From a virus, in IMG/VR virus record IMGVR_UViG_3300021090_000062, positions 1 through 39,521 of that record: a stretch of 39,521 bases of DNA. One strand, 5' to 3'. Below are positions 23,050-30,708 of the stretch, one piece after another. Made by a program: the position numbers and the translations under genes. The notes beneath the pieces are model-generated. The model was not told where the DNA came from and searched no databases. It saw only the letters and a program-made list of their open reading frames with translations. Numbering within the stretch: the stretch's first letter is position 1; each line of letters begins with the position of its first letter.

Positions 23050-23507
23050 TACTTCTTTTTACCTTTTACAGTACGCCCGTTTCGCTTTGCGCTTTCTGGA
23101 TTGGTATATTTTGCAATCTTTTCATGGCGCGTCTTTGAGATAAACGGACTGATACCGTTAAGGAATTGTTTAAACATATTCAGCGTTCTCGCACCCGCAA
23201 AAGCCTTTTGACTTGTACCTTCCCCAAAAGCATAATCAATCCGTTCGCAAATATAGTCACACGCGTCATGCAGAAGGGCAAGGCGGGCGGCCATATTGAC
23301 GGGTAACCCATCAGTTCCTAAAGCAGAAACCTTTTCGTTTTCCTCGGCGTGTGTCTGATATTCAGTCAGCTTTGTTTCAAATTCTGAAATCAATTGATAG
23401 AACTTTTCAACAAAGATTAGGTCAGACGGGTTAAATTCAATAACGCGGGCAGGATCATCGTTGACCATAATCCGCTTAACACCGGTATCAATTACAATAT
23501 TTTCCAT
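23049..23507 (-). CDS. Tail assembly chaperone candidate, 152 aa
   Basis: Placed between major tail protein and Gp15-like gene, where siphoviruses encode the first tail assembly chaperone. Mostly helical, with an N-terminal beta segment and a Lys/Arg-rich tail (KRNGRTVKGKKK). No obvious slippery frameshift site was seen joining it to the next gene; instead a TAGTG overlap couples the two. Confidence 0.65.
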   Translation of the reverse strand: MENIVIDTGVKRIMVNDDPARVIEFNPSDLIFVEKFYQLISEFETKLTEYQTHAEENEKVSALGTDGLPVNMAARLALLHDACDYICERIDYAFGEGTSQKAFAGARTLNMFKQFLNGISPFISKTRHEKIAKYTNPESAKRNGRTVKGKKK

Positions 23508-23521
23508 TGCCAGTACTTTCT

Positions 23522-23549
23522 AATAACCCGCCCAAGAGAGCGGGCTATT
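23522..23549. terminator. Stem-loop terminator after the major tail protein gene
   Basis: 10-bp stem: 23522-23531 with 23540-23549, 8-base loop. One plus-sense A-C mismatch becomes a G-U pair in minus-strand RNA, so it probably acts on leftward transcripts. The following sequence is AT-rich without a long U-run, so it may only partly terminate and reduce expression of the tail genes beyond it. Confidence 0.55.
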
Positions 23550-23552
23550 ATA

Positions 23553-24038
23553 TTAACTGAATACTTTGGTTGACGGATTGAAACTACCTTGCACAGGATC
23601 ACCCATGTAGTTAAAGGTAAAGCTGACCTTTGCGGGTACTCCACCATCACCACCTAAACCGTTATCCACCTGCACAGAAACGGCCTGTTTTGTGGCTGGG
23701 TATGCGCTTGACCCTGAGGTCTGATATAAGCGCACCTCTATAATGGTTGACTCGGCGTCGCTCAAAACCTTACGATTAACGCGAATGCCATCAAGCCATA
23801 TGAACACCGCATCGTCTGTGACTGCCGTCATTTCAACGGGCATAGTAGGCGCATACGAATCAAGTGAGATTGTTGCTGTATCTTCATGGATGTATGTCTC
23901 TGATGTATTGCTCGGATTCATGTTTGGTGTAGCCGATGAAACACCTACACCAAGCAGGCTGTAAACTGTCCCTGTTGTAGTAGCTACTCCTGTTGCATTA
24001 ACGTATGTTGCGACTTGGCTTCTCTTAATTTTTGCCAT
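23553..24038 (-). CDS. Major tail protein
   Basis: 161 residues, strongly beta-rich with many Thr/Ser/Val residues, the usual composition of tail-tube proteins. Near the end is VPAKVSFTFNYMGDPVQGSF, resembling the C-terminal strand of this family. It lies after the connector genes, before the tail chaperones, and is followed by a stem-loop that would keep its expression higher than downstream genes. Order and size support the call. Confidence 0.75.
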   Translation of the reverse strand: MAKIKRSQVATYVNATGVATTTGTVYSLLGVGVSSATPNMNPSNTSETYIHEDTATISLDSYAPTMPVEMTAVTDDAVFIWLDGIRVNRKVLSDAESTIIEVRLYQTSGSSAYPATKQAVSVQVDNGLGGDGGVPAKVSFTFNYMGDPVQGSFNPSTKVFS

Positions 24039-24048
24039 TTTATAACTC

Positions 24049-24783
24049 CTATTTTATTATTTCATGTTCGCCTGTGTTTAGCACAGTGCTAACGTAATCC
24101 CACGCGAAAAAATCAGCGGCGGATGTGGGAATATCGCCGACTAAATGACCTACAACACAGGAACGATCCTGGTACGCTTGAAAACCTGCGACTTTAGCAT
24201 TTTCAAAAAAGTTTCTATCCTCGCCGCCGCCAGTGTAATCATTATCCCATTTGAACCATACATCATTTACAATTTCACGCATCCCCTCTAAAACTGCGCG
24301 ATGGATCAATACGCAGGAAGTTGACGCAAACGAGATGGGAATAAGCGCATTATCTGGTCTTTCTTCCATAACGTAGGGTCCAAACTCTTTTATACAATCT
24401 GGATGGTCATAAAACCATTTGCGAGTTTCTTTGATCCGCGGCGAATATTCACCTGGTTTATCTGGATAATCCTGCCAAGTGTGCGGCATCGCAGGAGATG
24501 TTCTCATGAATATCAATGCAGACACAAGCGACTTATCCCATGATAAAAGTCTCATCAGCGTTTGCGGTACTCCTATTACATCCGCGTGCCATGACAGAAG
24601 CCAGTCGTCGCCACTATCTAAAAACTCTTTTACGGCCGCATTCCAGGAATATTTGATATTGTTCGCGCCAGTTCTTTTTAGCCGTAGTTTGATATTGTCA
24701 GGCGTTTCCAAATTCCACCACGACTCAACGCAAGGCCAGCGGGCAGAGTTATCAGCCGAGGGAATCCATAAAGTTATTTTCAT
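24049..24783 (-). CDS. Glycosyltransferase-like protein (GT-A type) within the tail module
   Basis: 244 residues. The N-terminal part begins like a Rossmann-type GT-A fold (MKITLWIPS); SGDDWLLSWHADVIG at about 57-71 carries a D-x-D-like HAD; and a late GGGEDRNFFENAKVAGFQAY block fits the acidic catalytic segment of family-2-like transferases. It would move a sugar from a nucleotide donor. Because it overlaps the gene before it and lies directly before the major tail protein, phage tail or capsid protein may be its substrate. Confidence 0.75.
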   Translation of the reverse strand: MKITLWIPSADNSARWPCVESWWNLETPDNIKLRLKRTGANNIKYSWNAAVKEFLDSGDDWLLSWHADVIGVPQTLMRLLSWDKSLVSALIFMRTSPAMPHTWQDYPDKPGEYSPRIKETRKWFYDHPDCIKEFGPYVMEERPDNALIPISFASTSCVLIHRAVLEGMREIVNDVWFKWDNDYTGGGEDRNFFENAKVAGFQAYQDRSCVVGHLVGDIPTSAADFFAWDYVSTVLNTGEHEIIK

Positions 24784-25208
24784 GGCTTATCCTGGTCGTA
24801 CTCTAATCGACATTGCATCGAATAAATTCCTGTGTCTGATTCGCCTTGTTGAAACAAAGCTGGCTGAGTCAACGCCTCGATAAGCGTCGGATGTTGATTG
24901 CTGTTCAATGTCGGCAATGTTCCCGCAATCGTCTGGCTTTCAAACCAGTCTGAGATACCTTCATAAAATCCGTTATTCGTAATTCGCTCCGCCTCATCAG
25001 CGGTTGAAGCCATCATTTGAAACGCAAACGGAAATTGTCTGAGACTTCCACCATCAATATATCCTTCAACGATCTTGTTACCTGGTTGCGGCGATATAGC
25101 AAACTCGTCTGGATTGCCACTTAGATAATCAACCATAACCACGCCACTTGCGCCAATACCTGAATAGGTTTTGATATAAGTCTTTAGCGCATTGATAATT
25201 GTGGTCAT
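24780..25208 (-). CDS. Tail terminator/minor capsid protein (Minor_capsid_3-like)
   Basis: 142 residues. The N-terminal helix (IINALKTYIKTY), the central beta strand with PFAFQMMASTADEAERITN, and the C-terminal YSMQCRLEYDQ strand fit the Minor_capsid_3/tail terminator type. In siphoviruses these form the ring that closes the tail tube at the head. It belongs to the three-gene minor-capsid set with the two genes before it. Confidence 0.7.
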   Translation of the reverse strand: MTTIINALKTYIKTYSGIGASGVVMVDYLSGNPDEFAISPQPGNKIVEGYIDGGSLRQFPFAFQMMASTADEAERITNNGFYEGISDWFESQTIAGTLPTLNSNQHPTLIEALTQPALFQQGESDTGIYSMQCRLEYDQDKP

Positions 25209-25609
25209 TTGCCGCCTGCCAGTTTGCGAGCGCCTTTGATGATGTCTTTTCCATCAACTGCTTTCATCCGCTCAAACCAAAACGGACCACGGAGAGGACC
25301 TGTTTGTGACCCAGGCTTACGCGGGGAGTAGTATTGTCTCTTAGCATACGGAGCAATCCACATCACAAGCCCGCTGCCTACATCAGTACCTAGAATTCCA
25401 GTCTTTATCAATGTACCAGTCAAAAGCGGGGTATACGGCTCACACCTACGGAGGACTTCACTATCTACAAATACCTGTGCATTTGAATACTTAGCTTGCC
25501 ATGCGCCGTAACTTTTGCCAGTGAACTTTCTTACATTCCACTTAAGCTCGGCTTTGCCATTTTTATTAAGAAATATCTGGCCTTTAGGAGTTTTGATAAT
25601 TGGCGTCAT
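25205..25609 (-). CDS. Minor capsid/neck protein (Minor_capsid_2-like), 134 aa
   Basis: The ATG at 25609 overlaps the preceding stop; the longer frame is not needed. FVDSEVLRRCEPYTPLLTGTLI around the middle (a helix followed by PxxTGxL) and IAPYAKRQYY are typical of HK97-gp10/Minor_capsid_2 type neck proteins. It probably sits between head connector and tail terminator. Confidence 0.75.
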   Translation of the reverse strand: MTPIIKTPKGQIFLNKNGKAELKWNVRKFTGKSYGAWQAKYSNAQVFVDSEVLRRCEPYTPLLTGTLIKTGILGTDVGSGLVMWIAPYAKRQYYSPRKPGSQTGPLRGPFWFERMKAVDGKDIIKGARKLAGGK

Positions 25610-26016
25610 TTTGCACCAATTTGCCAATGCCACATCGAAAGGCTTCCTGCCTGCATGGTATCCACTGATGATATTTGCAATACATCGTCGTACTTTGCTT
25701 TGAGACTTGTCATAGTAAAGCCACCTGTAATCTCATCAGTAACCAGACCTTTGACGATGTAATCACCGACTTGTAACGTCCATTTGCCAGTTTTTGTAAC
25801 GAGTGCCTGCCACGCTTTAGGCAATGTATAGTTAGCGCCTCTTGCATACGGGACATAAACAGCGGCTTGATCGGCAGCGATGTTTCCACCACTCGCAATG
25901 ACGTTACGCGCCTTACCACTTGACCATGTAACGTCTACGATCTGCGTTCTCTGATATAACTCTGACCCAGCAGACATATACTTATTGTAGATGGTGCAAT
26001 CTGCATTAGTTATCAT
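25606..26016 (-). CDS. Minor capsid/head closure protein (Minor_capsid_1-like), 136 aa
   Basis: Start at 26016, a few bases inside the preceding gene; the longer frame would overlap it by 100 bases. Beta-rich, with VDVTWSSGKARNVIASGG and WTLQVGDYIVKGLVTDEI, the pattern of head-closure/minor capsid 1 proteins. It is the second component of the neck cluster. Confidence 0.7.
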   Translation of the reverse strand: MITNADCTIYNKYMSAGSELYQRTQIVDVTWSSGKARNVIASGGNIAADQAAVYVPYARGANYTLPKAWQALVTKTGKWTLQVGDYIVKGLVTDEITGGFTMTSLKAKYDDVLQISSVDTMQAGSLSMWHWQIGAK

Positions 26017-26419
26017 CAAGCACGCCGCCATATTCACCAGACGCAAAACCACGAAATAACAAATCAGTATTTGCCAACCAGAGACTCGCGGCATTTGACA
26101 GTTGCTGTCCACTGGTTAGAGTTTTCTTTGCCCCAACAGCAAACGATACTGAGTAGTTACCTATACTTTCGCTTGTAATGCCATCTATACCGCCAGATCT
26201 GTCTTGTGTTTGCAATTCCTCCGCTACTGCGCACATGGCTTTTTTGATCTTGTCTATGGTTACTGTGTCTGTGGCCGCAGTTACTACCACGGCAGCGCGG
26301 TCAAAAGTAATTTGGTCGATCACCGCGGATGCCCGTAATGCTAATGCAGCAAAATCGGCAGAGACGATGGCAGTACCCAAGTATGTACCGGTATAAAAAG
26401 TGTAGTCCGCGTATGCCAT
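26006..26419 (-). CDS. Head-tail connector (adaptor) protein, 137 aa
   Basis: The N-terminal MAYADYTFYTGTYLG then DFAALALRASAVIDQIT, followed by IKKAMCAVAEELQ and a GITSESIGNYSVSF strand, fits the gp6-like connector family, in which a helical bundle docks on the portal. First of the four neck genes. It contains a TACT[C/G]AGTA site read as Tyr-Ser-Val. Confidence 0.78.
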   Translation of the reverse strand: MAYADYTFYTGTYLGTAIVSADFAALALRASAVIDQITFDRAAVVVTAATDTVTIDKIKKAMCAVAEELQTQDRSGGIDGITSESIGNYSVSFAVGAKKTLTSGQQLSNAASLWLANTDLLFRGFASGEYGGVLDDN

Positions 26420-26451
26420 CGTCTCAATCCTTATTTATTAGATTCTTTCTG

Positions 26452-26592
26452 TTATGTTTCTATTTCTAATTCTGCTAGCCAGTATCGACAATCTTGCATC
26501 GCGCCGATTATAGCGTTCCCATTTGCCTGTGTCTGTTCAAGTTCTTTTTGCAATTCGACCAGGCGTTTTTCAATAGCTTCTTTAGTTATCAT
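26452..26592 (-). CDS. Small coiled-coil protein, 46 aa
   Basis: The ATG overlaps the preceding stop (ATGA). The protein is one amphipathic helix (ITKEAIEKRLVELQKELEQT and on). Similar small helical proteins occur among phage head genes; function unknown. Confidence 0.6.
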   Translation of the reverse strand: MITKEAIEKRLVELQKELEQTQANGNAIIGAMQDCRYWLAELEIET

Positions 26593-27308
26593 GACGGAGC
26601 TGTATCCCATAACCGAATATAGCGAGTCGCAGATCCAATAAGTACCTTGATCCATCCTGCTTGTGTGCCGCCGTTTGTCTCGGTGGACTTTGCGGGCATC
26701 TCGTCATCAGGCAACCAAAGCAAGTTAGTAAATCCATTCGCCGTATTGGTCAGATGCAACAGGGATTTTGTCACACCAGAAGCGTTCTCGACATTAATAG
26801 CCGATACGTCCTGTGCACTTACGTCAGTCACATTGGATTGAACGGCCAGGAATATTGCAGCGGCCACACCGCCAGAGTTGAACGTCTCACCATTCAGCAA
26901 GAGTTTTGCAAATATGGGGAAAATGCCGACTGCGGGCGCGCCCGCTGCCGTCAATACTGTTGCACCGGCGTCTACTTCGCAAATAGCTTGCAGCGCAAAC
27001 ATGCTCTTACATGATGCTCCACTATCCATGAACGGAAACAAGCCAGCACCTAACACCTCCGCAACGCCGGTCGTGTGCAGTTCACGGTAATCTGTGTAAA
27101 CCTGCGCGGGGGTAGCACTGACCGTACCGCTGAAACTAATCCAGCCAGAGGCACGGGTAGGGTTGACGCTTGCGCCGCGAATTGCGTTAGTATTTGCTGG
27201 TAAAGTTATCCCTTCGAGATTAATTGGGTGACTCGTAGGTGTGCCGAAAGACAAATCTAGTTGATTTGCGAGTTTGTGTAACCAATCAATTCCGGTAATA
27301 CCGCCCAT
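26589..27308 (-). CDS. Putative head or neck structural protein, 239 aa
   Basis: Between the capsid gene and the connector gene. Ala/Gly/Thr-rich and beta-rich, with a helical N-terminus (GITGIDWLHKLANQL). Segments such as LFPFMDSGASCKSMFALQAI and the end AGWIKVLIGSATRYIRLW resemble virion proteins. A capsid decoration or internal head protein is likely, but no family is recognised. Confidence 0.5.
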   Translation of the reverse strand: MGGITGIDWLHKLANQLDLSFGTPTSHPINLEGITLPANTNAIRGASVNPTRASGWISFSGTVSATPAQVYTDYRELHTTGVAEVLGAGLFPFMDSGASCKSMFALQAICEVDAGATVLTAAGAPAVGIFPIFAKLLLNGETFNSGGVAAAIFLAVQSNVTDVSAQDVSAINVENASGVTKSLLHLTNTANGFTNLLWLPDDEMPAKSTETNGGTQAGWIKVLIGSATRYIRLWDTAPS

Positions 27309-27309
27309 A

Positions 27310-27504
27310 TTACACCTTACCTTTTCCCTTCTTAGAAGGGACTAATTCGGGAGTGACAGTAATGGGAGTCAATTCATCAGCCACCTTTTCAGATTCGGCT
27401 TCGGGGGCTTCCTCTTTGACCTCTACATACCCCGCGCGAAGCAACTCGGCAATTAACACATTGCTTTCAGTGTTTCGGTAAATACCATTCATATAGAGTT
27501 TCAT
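27310..27504 (-). CDS. Small Glu/Lys-rich protein after the capsid gene, 64 aa
   Basis: Starts 9 bp from the capsid gene. A short N-terminal domain (MKLYMNGIYRNTESNVLIAE) is followed by an acidic, then basic, low-complexity tail. Position suggests a minor head component or assembly aid. Function unknown. Confidence 0.6.
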   Translation of the reverse strand: MKLYMNGIYRNTESNVLIAELLRAGYVEVKEEAPEAESEKVADELTPITVTPELVPSKKGKGKV

Positions 27505-27512
27505 GGTTTTAC

Positions 27513-28400
27513 CTATGCTTTCTTGTGGAGATACACACCATCAACTTTGTTTGTATAAACAAACGCATCATGGTAGATGGAGTAGTCAAACAGCCAGTTA
27601 TCACTGTTTTGAACAACGTCAGGGGAGAAAATCTTATCCAAAGCCTGTTTAACAACCTGCACAACTGCCGAAGGATGAATCAACATAAAGTTAATATCCT
27701 TCGCGCTGCCATTCTTGGAATATCCACCAGCAGCCGCGGCGGTAGCACCAGCCTCAAGATCAATCGCGGTATAGAAGCGATTCTGAGGCACGCGCAAGAT
27801 TGTCATACGATCAAGGGTGTCCAAAATGCGATTAGCCGAATTCTCATTACCCAACATGCGGGTAACAGCAGCATCAATAAACTTGCCGACTGTTGAGGAC
27901 ACATAAAGCAAGCGTCCCTCAGGAGGCACTTCGTCCTCATCCAATTGCAGGGACGCAGCATCAACAGCGGCCAACACGGTTGATGCACTCAGAGTCGCCC
28001 CGGTTGTAGTTGAAATGCTTGACCAACTTGCATATTTTGCAAAGCGATAAGCGTCCACTTCTGGCACAACTTTTGTTCGCATAAACTCACCGGCAACCGT
28101 GCCAAAAGCCATACCGAGTGTTTCCTCGTCGTCCATGCGTGCAACTTTCAACTGGCGAGCTCGGGAAGCAGCAAGGGTCAAGGCTTCCCATGTGCCAATA
28201 ATTTCACCCACGGGATAATCAGCACCGCGAGCAAAATCACCCAGACCACCCATTGTGGTCTTAAAAACTTTCACGACATTTGCGCCGGCAAAGTCAATCG
28301 GTTTCGACATGGCATCCATGCGAGCCGTGACTGAGGCGTTTTTATAAATTTCATCCAAGATAGGCTGAAATTTAGTAATAAGATCAAATGACTGAGTCAT
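27513..28400 (-). CDS. Major capsid protein (HK97 fold, expected)
   Basis: 295 residues directly after the scaffold gene; AAGGA precedes the ATG. An N-terminal helical arm (QSFDLITKFQPILDEIYKN) is followed by a P-domain-like region with many Ala residues, and a late segment INFMLIHPSAVVQVVKQALD that resembles the A-domain core of phage capsid proteins. No protease gene is seen, so maturation probably depends on the separate scaffold only. Order (portal, minor head, scaffold, capsid, connector) and size support the call. Confidence 0.82.
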   Translation of the reverse strand: MTQSFDLITKFQPILDEIYKNASVTARMDAMSKPIDFAGANVVKVFKTTMGGLGDFARGADYPVGEIIGTWEALTLAASRARQLKVARMDDEETLGMAFGTVAGEFMRTKVVPEVDAYRFAKYASWSSISTTTGATLSASTVLAAVDAASLQLDEDEVPPEGRLLYVSSTVGKFIDAAVTRMLGNENSANRILDTLDRMTILRVPQNRFYTAIDLEAGATAAAAGGYSKNGSAKDINFMLIHPSAVVQVVKQALDKIFSPDVVQNSDNWLFDYSIYHDAFVYTNKVDGVYLHKKA

Positions 28401-28412
28401 TATTTATTTTCC

Positions 28413-28967
28413 TTATTTAGCAACAACTAGCCCCGCGCCCTGTCTTGCGGCGTCTACTATTTTGTCGCTAAGAACTGATTGATTGTTACCACCGGTAACA
28501 ATTTTAATTTCTTTGCTATCCTCAAACAGGTAATCATTTTCAGATTTGATTTTGGTAAGTTGCTCATTGAAGCGTTCAGCAATAAATTCGCCATTCGCAT
28601 CTTTAAGAGCCTCGCTACTCAGTAGGGCTGATACGGCTTTGGCATTCTTTGCTTTCGCCCCGGTCAACGCGCCTTCGAGCGCATGGTCAAATTTCAATGT
28701 AGCAAGTTGTTTTGCGGATTCAGTAGTAGCAGTTTCCGCTTTCAACTTCCAATCATCGGCAGCTTTTTGAATATCTTCAACTTTCATTCCTTTGAAGGTT
28801 TCAATTTGCTTGTTGGCTTCATCAAGCTGAGTTGCCAGGCTGGATTGATTCGCAGTAAGATCACTAATCTTTGTTTTGTGCGATTCAATATCTTTGCCGT
28901 GTAGCACGACAATTTGATCAGCGATTTCTTCGGTCAAACCAAGTTCTACCAACTGTTTTTTATTCAT
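28413..28967 (-). CDS. Scaffolding protein (Gp20 family)
   Basis: 184 residues from the ATG at 28967. MNKKQLVELGLTEEIADQIV at the N-terminus, a central coiled coil (about 25-65), and a C-terminal part ending DKIVDAARQGAG match the phage minor structural GP20/scaffold family. Scaffolds guide capsid assembly and leave the head before DNA packaging. A promoter and small terminator unit lie just upstream. It contains a TACT[C/G]AGTA site read as Leu-Leu-Ser. Confidence 0.85.
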   Translation of the reverse strand: MNKKQLVELGLTEEIADQIVVLHGKDIESHKTKISDLTANQSSLATQLDEANKQIETFKGMKVEDIQKAADDWKLKAETATTESAKQLATLKFDHALEGALTGAKAKNAKAVSALLSSEALKDANGEFIAERFNEQLTKIKSENDYLFEDSKEIKIVTGGNNQSVLSDKIVDAARQGAGLVVAK

Positions 28968-29068
28968 TACCTGTTTTCCTTTCAATTCATGGTTAGGCTT
29001 TATAAGTGGTTGCCTATCACTTACCGCCCGCGCCTTTAACGTTTCGCGGATAACGATTGTGTATAAAC

Positions 29069-29106
29069 AAAAAAGCCACGCTCACCCATTGCTGGGTAAA
29101 CGTGGC
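29069..29106 (-). terminator. Rho-independent terminator upstream of the scaffold gene
   Basis: Outer stem GCCACG/CGTGGC and inner stem ACCCA/TGGGT, followed on the minus strand by six U. It lies about 100 bases before the scaffold start, so readthrough or antitermination would be needed for upstream transcripts to reach the capsid genes. Confidence 0.8.
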
Positions 29107-29189
29107 CTAAGTCCCGTTCGGTAGTTGCGCCCTACCTAGAGGGTGTGACGCTGTAAACTGTGTCCTTTATCCTAAAGGCTTACGAACAT
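29069..29189 (-). ncRNA. Candidate ~115-nt small RNA or leader with intrinsic terminator
   Basis: Begins just below a good promoter and ends in a U6 run. Minus-strand elements in order: a 6-bp hairpin (29164-29169 with 29173-29178), a 5-bp hairpin (29120-29124 with 29132-29136), a possible closing pair of 29183-29187 with 29116-29120, and a terminator hairpin (29075-29080 with 29101-29106, inner 29084-29088 with 29093-29097). It could be a free small RNA or a leader regulating scaffold and capsid genes by termination. Confidence 0.6.
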
Positions 29190-29190
29190 A

Positions 29191-29219
29191 ATTATACACC
29201 CGTTACGCGGGCTTTTCAA
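29191..29219 (-). promoter_or_regulatory. Sigma70-type promoter upstream of the capsid genes/small RNA
   Basis: On the minus strand TTGAAA (29219-29214) and a consensus TATAAT (29196-29191) are separated by 17 bases. It overlaps the 3' end of the 84-residue gene. Confidence 0.75.
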
Positions 29220-29457
29220 CACTTTTTAATTGTCGTTGACGAATAACCTTTATTTCTTCAATACATTTTAAAACTTGTTTTTCATTTTCCCAATCTGGTT
29301 CATCTATCATAATATACCAATTATCAGGAAAATCAAGCCTAACTTTTCTTTCCATGCCAAAATCATAAAACTGTATTTTTGTTGGTTCATTTATGATTTC
29401 ACGGATTTTCTTAAACCATCTTTGAGTATAAGCATCCCATAAATCATCGTTCAACAT
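29203..29457 (-). CDS. Hypothetical protein, 84 aa
   Basis: ATG at 29457 (a GTG two codons earlier is possible), overlapping the 36-residue gene. Charged, Trp-rich and acidic (KVRLDFPDNWYIMIDEPDWE), with a helical Lys-rich end. It lies in the head region but looks like a small regulatory or accessory protein. No family recognised. Confidence 0.65.
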   Translation of the reverse strand: MLNDDLWDAYTQRWFKKIREIINEPTKIQFYDFGMERKVRLDFPDNWYIMIDEPDWENEKQVLKCIEEIKVIRQRQLKSVEKPA

Positions 29458-29554
29458 GAGCACTCACTTTCTTTATTTCTGAATCATACCAAGAAACATA
29501 CTGCTTGCACAGTGAATAAATCAACTGTAAAAACGATTTCATTTCATGTGTCAT
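29444..29554 (-). CDS. Small protein, 36 aa
   Basis: The ATG overlaps the minor head gene stop (ATGA), and the end overlaps the next gene. The product starts MTHEMKSFLQLIYSLCKQYV and is mostly one amphipathic helix. Overlaps at both ends support it. Function unknown. Confidence 0.55.
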   Translation of the reverse strand: MTHEMKSFLQLIYSLCKQYVSWYDSEIKKVSAHVER

Positions 29555-30708
29555 TTTGCACTGTCCTTATTGCTACTCAGTATCGTTTCTCTCACTGATT
29601 GCCTTTGCAGTCCAGTTTGTTTGATAAAACTTCGCATTGCCGCTTGCCATTCTTTTATTTTTGCAACCTCTGCAAAGTTGCTTAATTTCGCGGCTTCAAG
29701 CGCGTCTGATTGTCTCTTCAAAAATCGTATCTTGCGCTCAATAGCCCGCTGATACTGAGTAGCCTCATACACAGATATATCCTGTCCATTAAATTTGACA
29801 GTTTCTTTTTTGAAGTCCTTTAGCTCCTCTTTGCTATATGCATTTTCTGATATGCCCTCGAAAAATGGGTAGAATGAATGTCTGCAATTCCAACCTCCTA
29901 ACCCCCCCCCAGTCCCATAGCCAGTAGTTGCAACAAAATCTTTATATTTTTTATGGTTGCCAGAACGTGAGTAAATTTTTCCTTGCCATGATTCGTGATT
30001 AGCCGGGCCAACGCCTTTATTTCTCGCTCCGATATGCGCCGATACTCCAACCAAATCAGATCCCATTTCACCAGCGCGCTCAATTTGCAATTGGTTTGCA
30101 GTTTGTGCCACGCCAGTTAATACCGTTCGGCGCATTGCCACATCTAATTTATCTGTATGCCCTGAGGCATAATTTATAATTGACAATCCCTCAGCCGCCA
30201 TATTTTTTATAGCCATCCGTATTGCCTGATCGTATGACATCGCACCCGTACTAATTTGCAAATATGCCATGTCAGCGGCCTTGATAAAACTTTGATTTGC
30301 ATTTATCGCCGTTGTCATTGTGAGGTTACTCAGTATTCCTTGTGTCTTGGTAAGTCCCGCTTGAAGTGCGCGCAACATAGCGGGTGATAAATTCAATGGA
30401 ATGGGTTTCAATCCAGCGGCTTTATAAATTGCATCATCAAACTTAATTGCATTTACGCCGGCCTCTTTGAAAATTGCGCGTAAGGTCGTTTCAGATTTGC
30501 CAGTAAGTTTTGATAATTTTTGCAAAATATCTTTGTACAAAAAACCGCTTTCACTGAGTCTTTGTGTTTGCCATGCAGCGGACGCAAAATCAAGATTGCC
30601 GAGGCGGCGAGCAATATCGTTGATTACAGATTCCTCATACTGAGTATAAAGTTTAATTATTGGATTTGTCAGTGTCTCAAATTGATCTGATGTAAGCATG
30701 TTATTCAT
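29551..30708 (-). CDS. Minor head protein (Phage_min_cap2/MuF-related)
   Basis: 385 residues. A helical N-terminal part (about 1-200) is followed by the conserved block ARNKGVGPANHESWQGKIYS and GGWNCRHSFYPFFEGISE, the signature of Phage_min_cap2-type minor head proteins; it then has a charged C-terminal coiled coil. Such proteins sit inside or on the head near the portal. The poly-G run (9 G on the coding strand at 29902-29910) encodes Gly residues just before this block. Four TACT[C/G]AGTA sites lie within the gene. Confidence 0.85.
   Translation of the reverse strand: MNNMLTSDQFETLTNPIIKLYTQYEESVINDIARRLGNLDFASAAWQTQRLSESGFLYKDILQKLSKLTGKSETTLRAIFKEAGVNAIKFDDAIYKAAGLKPIPLNLSPAMLRALQAGLTKTQGILSNLTMTTAINANQSFIKAADMAYLQISTGAMSYDQAIRMAIKNMAAEGLSIINYASGHTDKLDVAMRRTVLTGVAQTANQLQIERAGEMGSDLVGVSAHIGARNKGVGPANHESWQGKIYSRSGNHKKYKDFVATTGYGTGGGLGGWNCRHSFYPFFEGISENAYSKEELKDFKKETVKFNGQDISVYEATQYQRAIERKIRFLKRQSDALEAAKLSNFAEVAKIKEWQAAMRSFIKQTGLQRQSVRETILSSNKDSAK

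Noticed and set aside
22471-23507. Programmed frameshift between the two tail chaperone genes
   Set aside because: No slippery heptamer was seen at the end of the first gene; a TAGTG overlap with a GTG start explains the arrangement.
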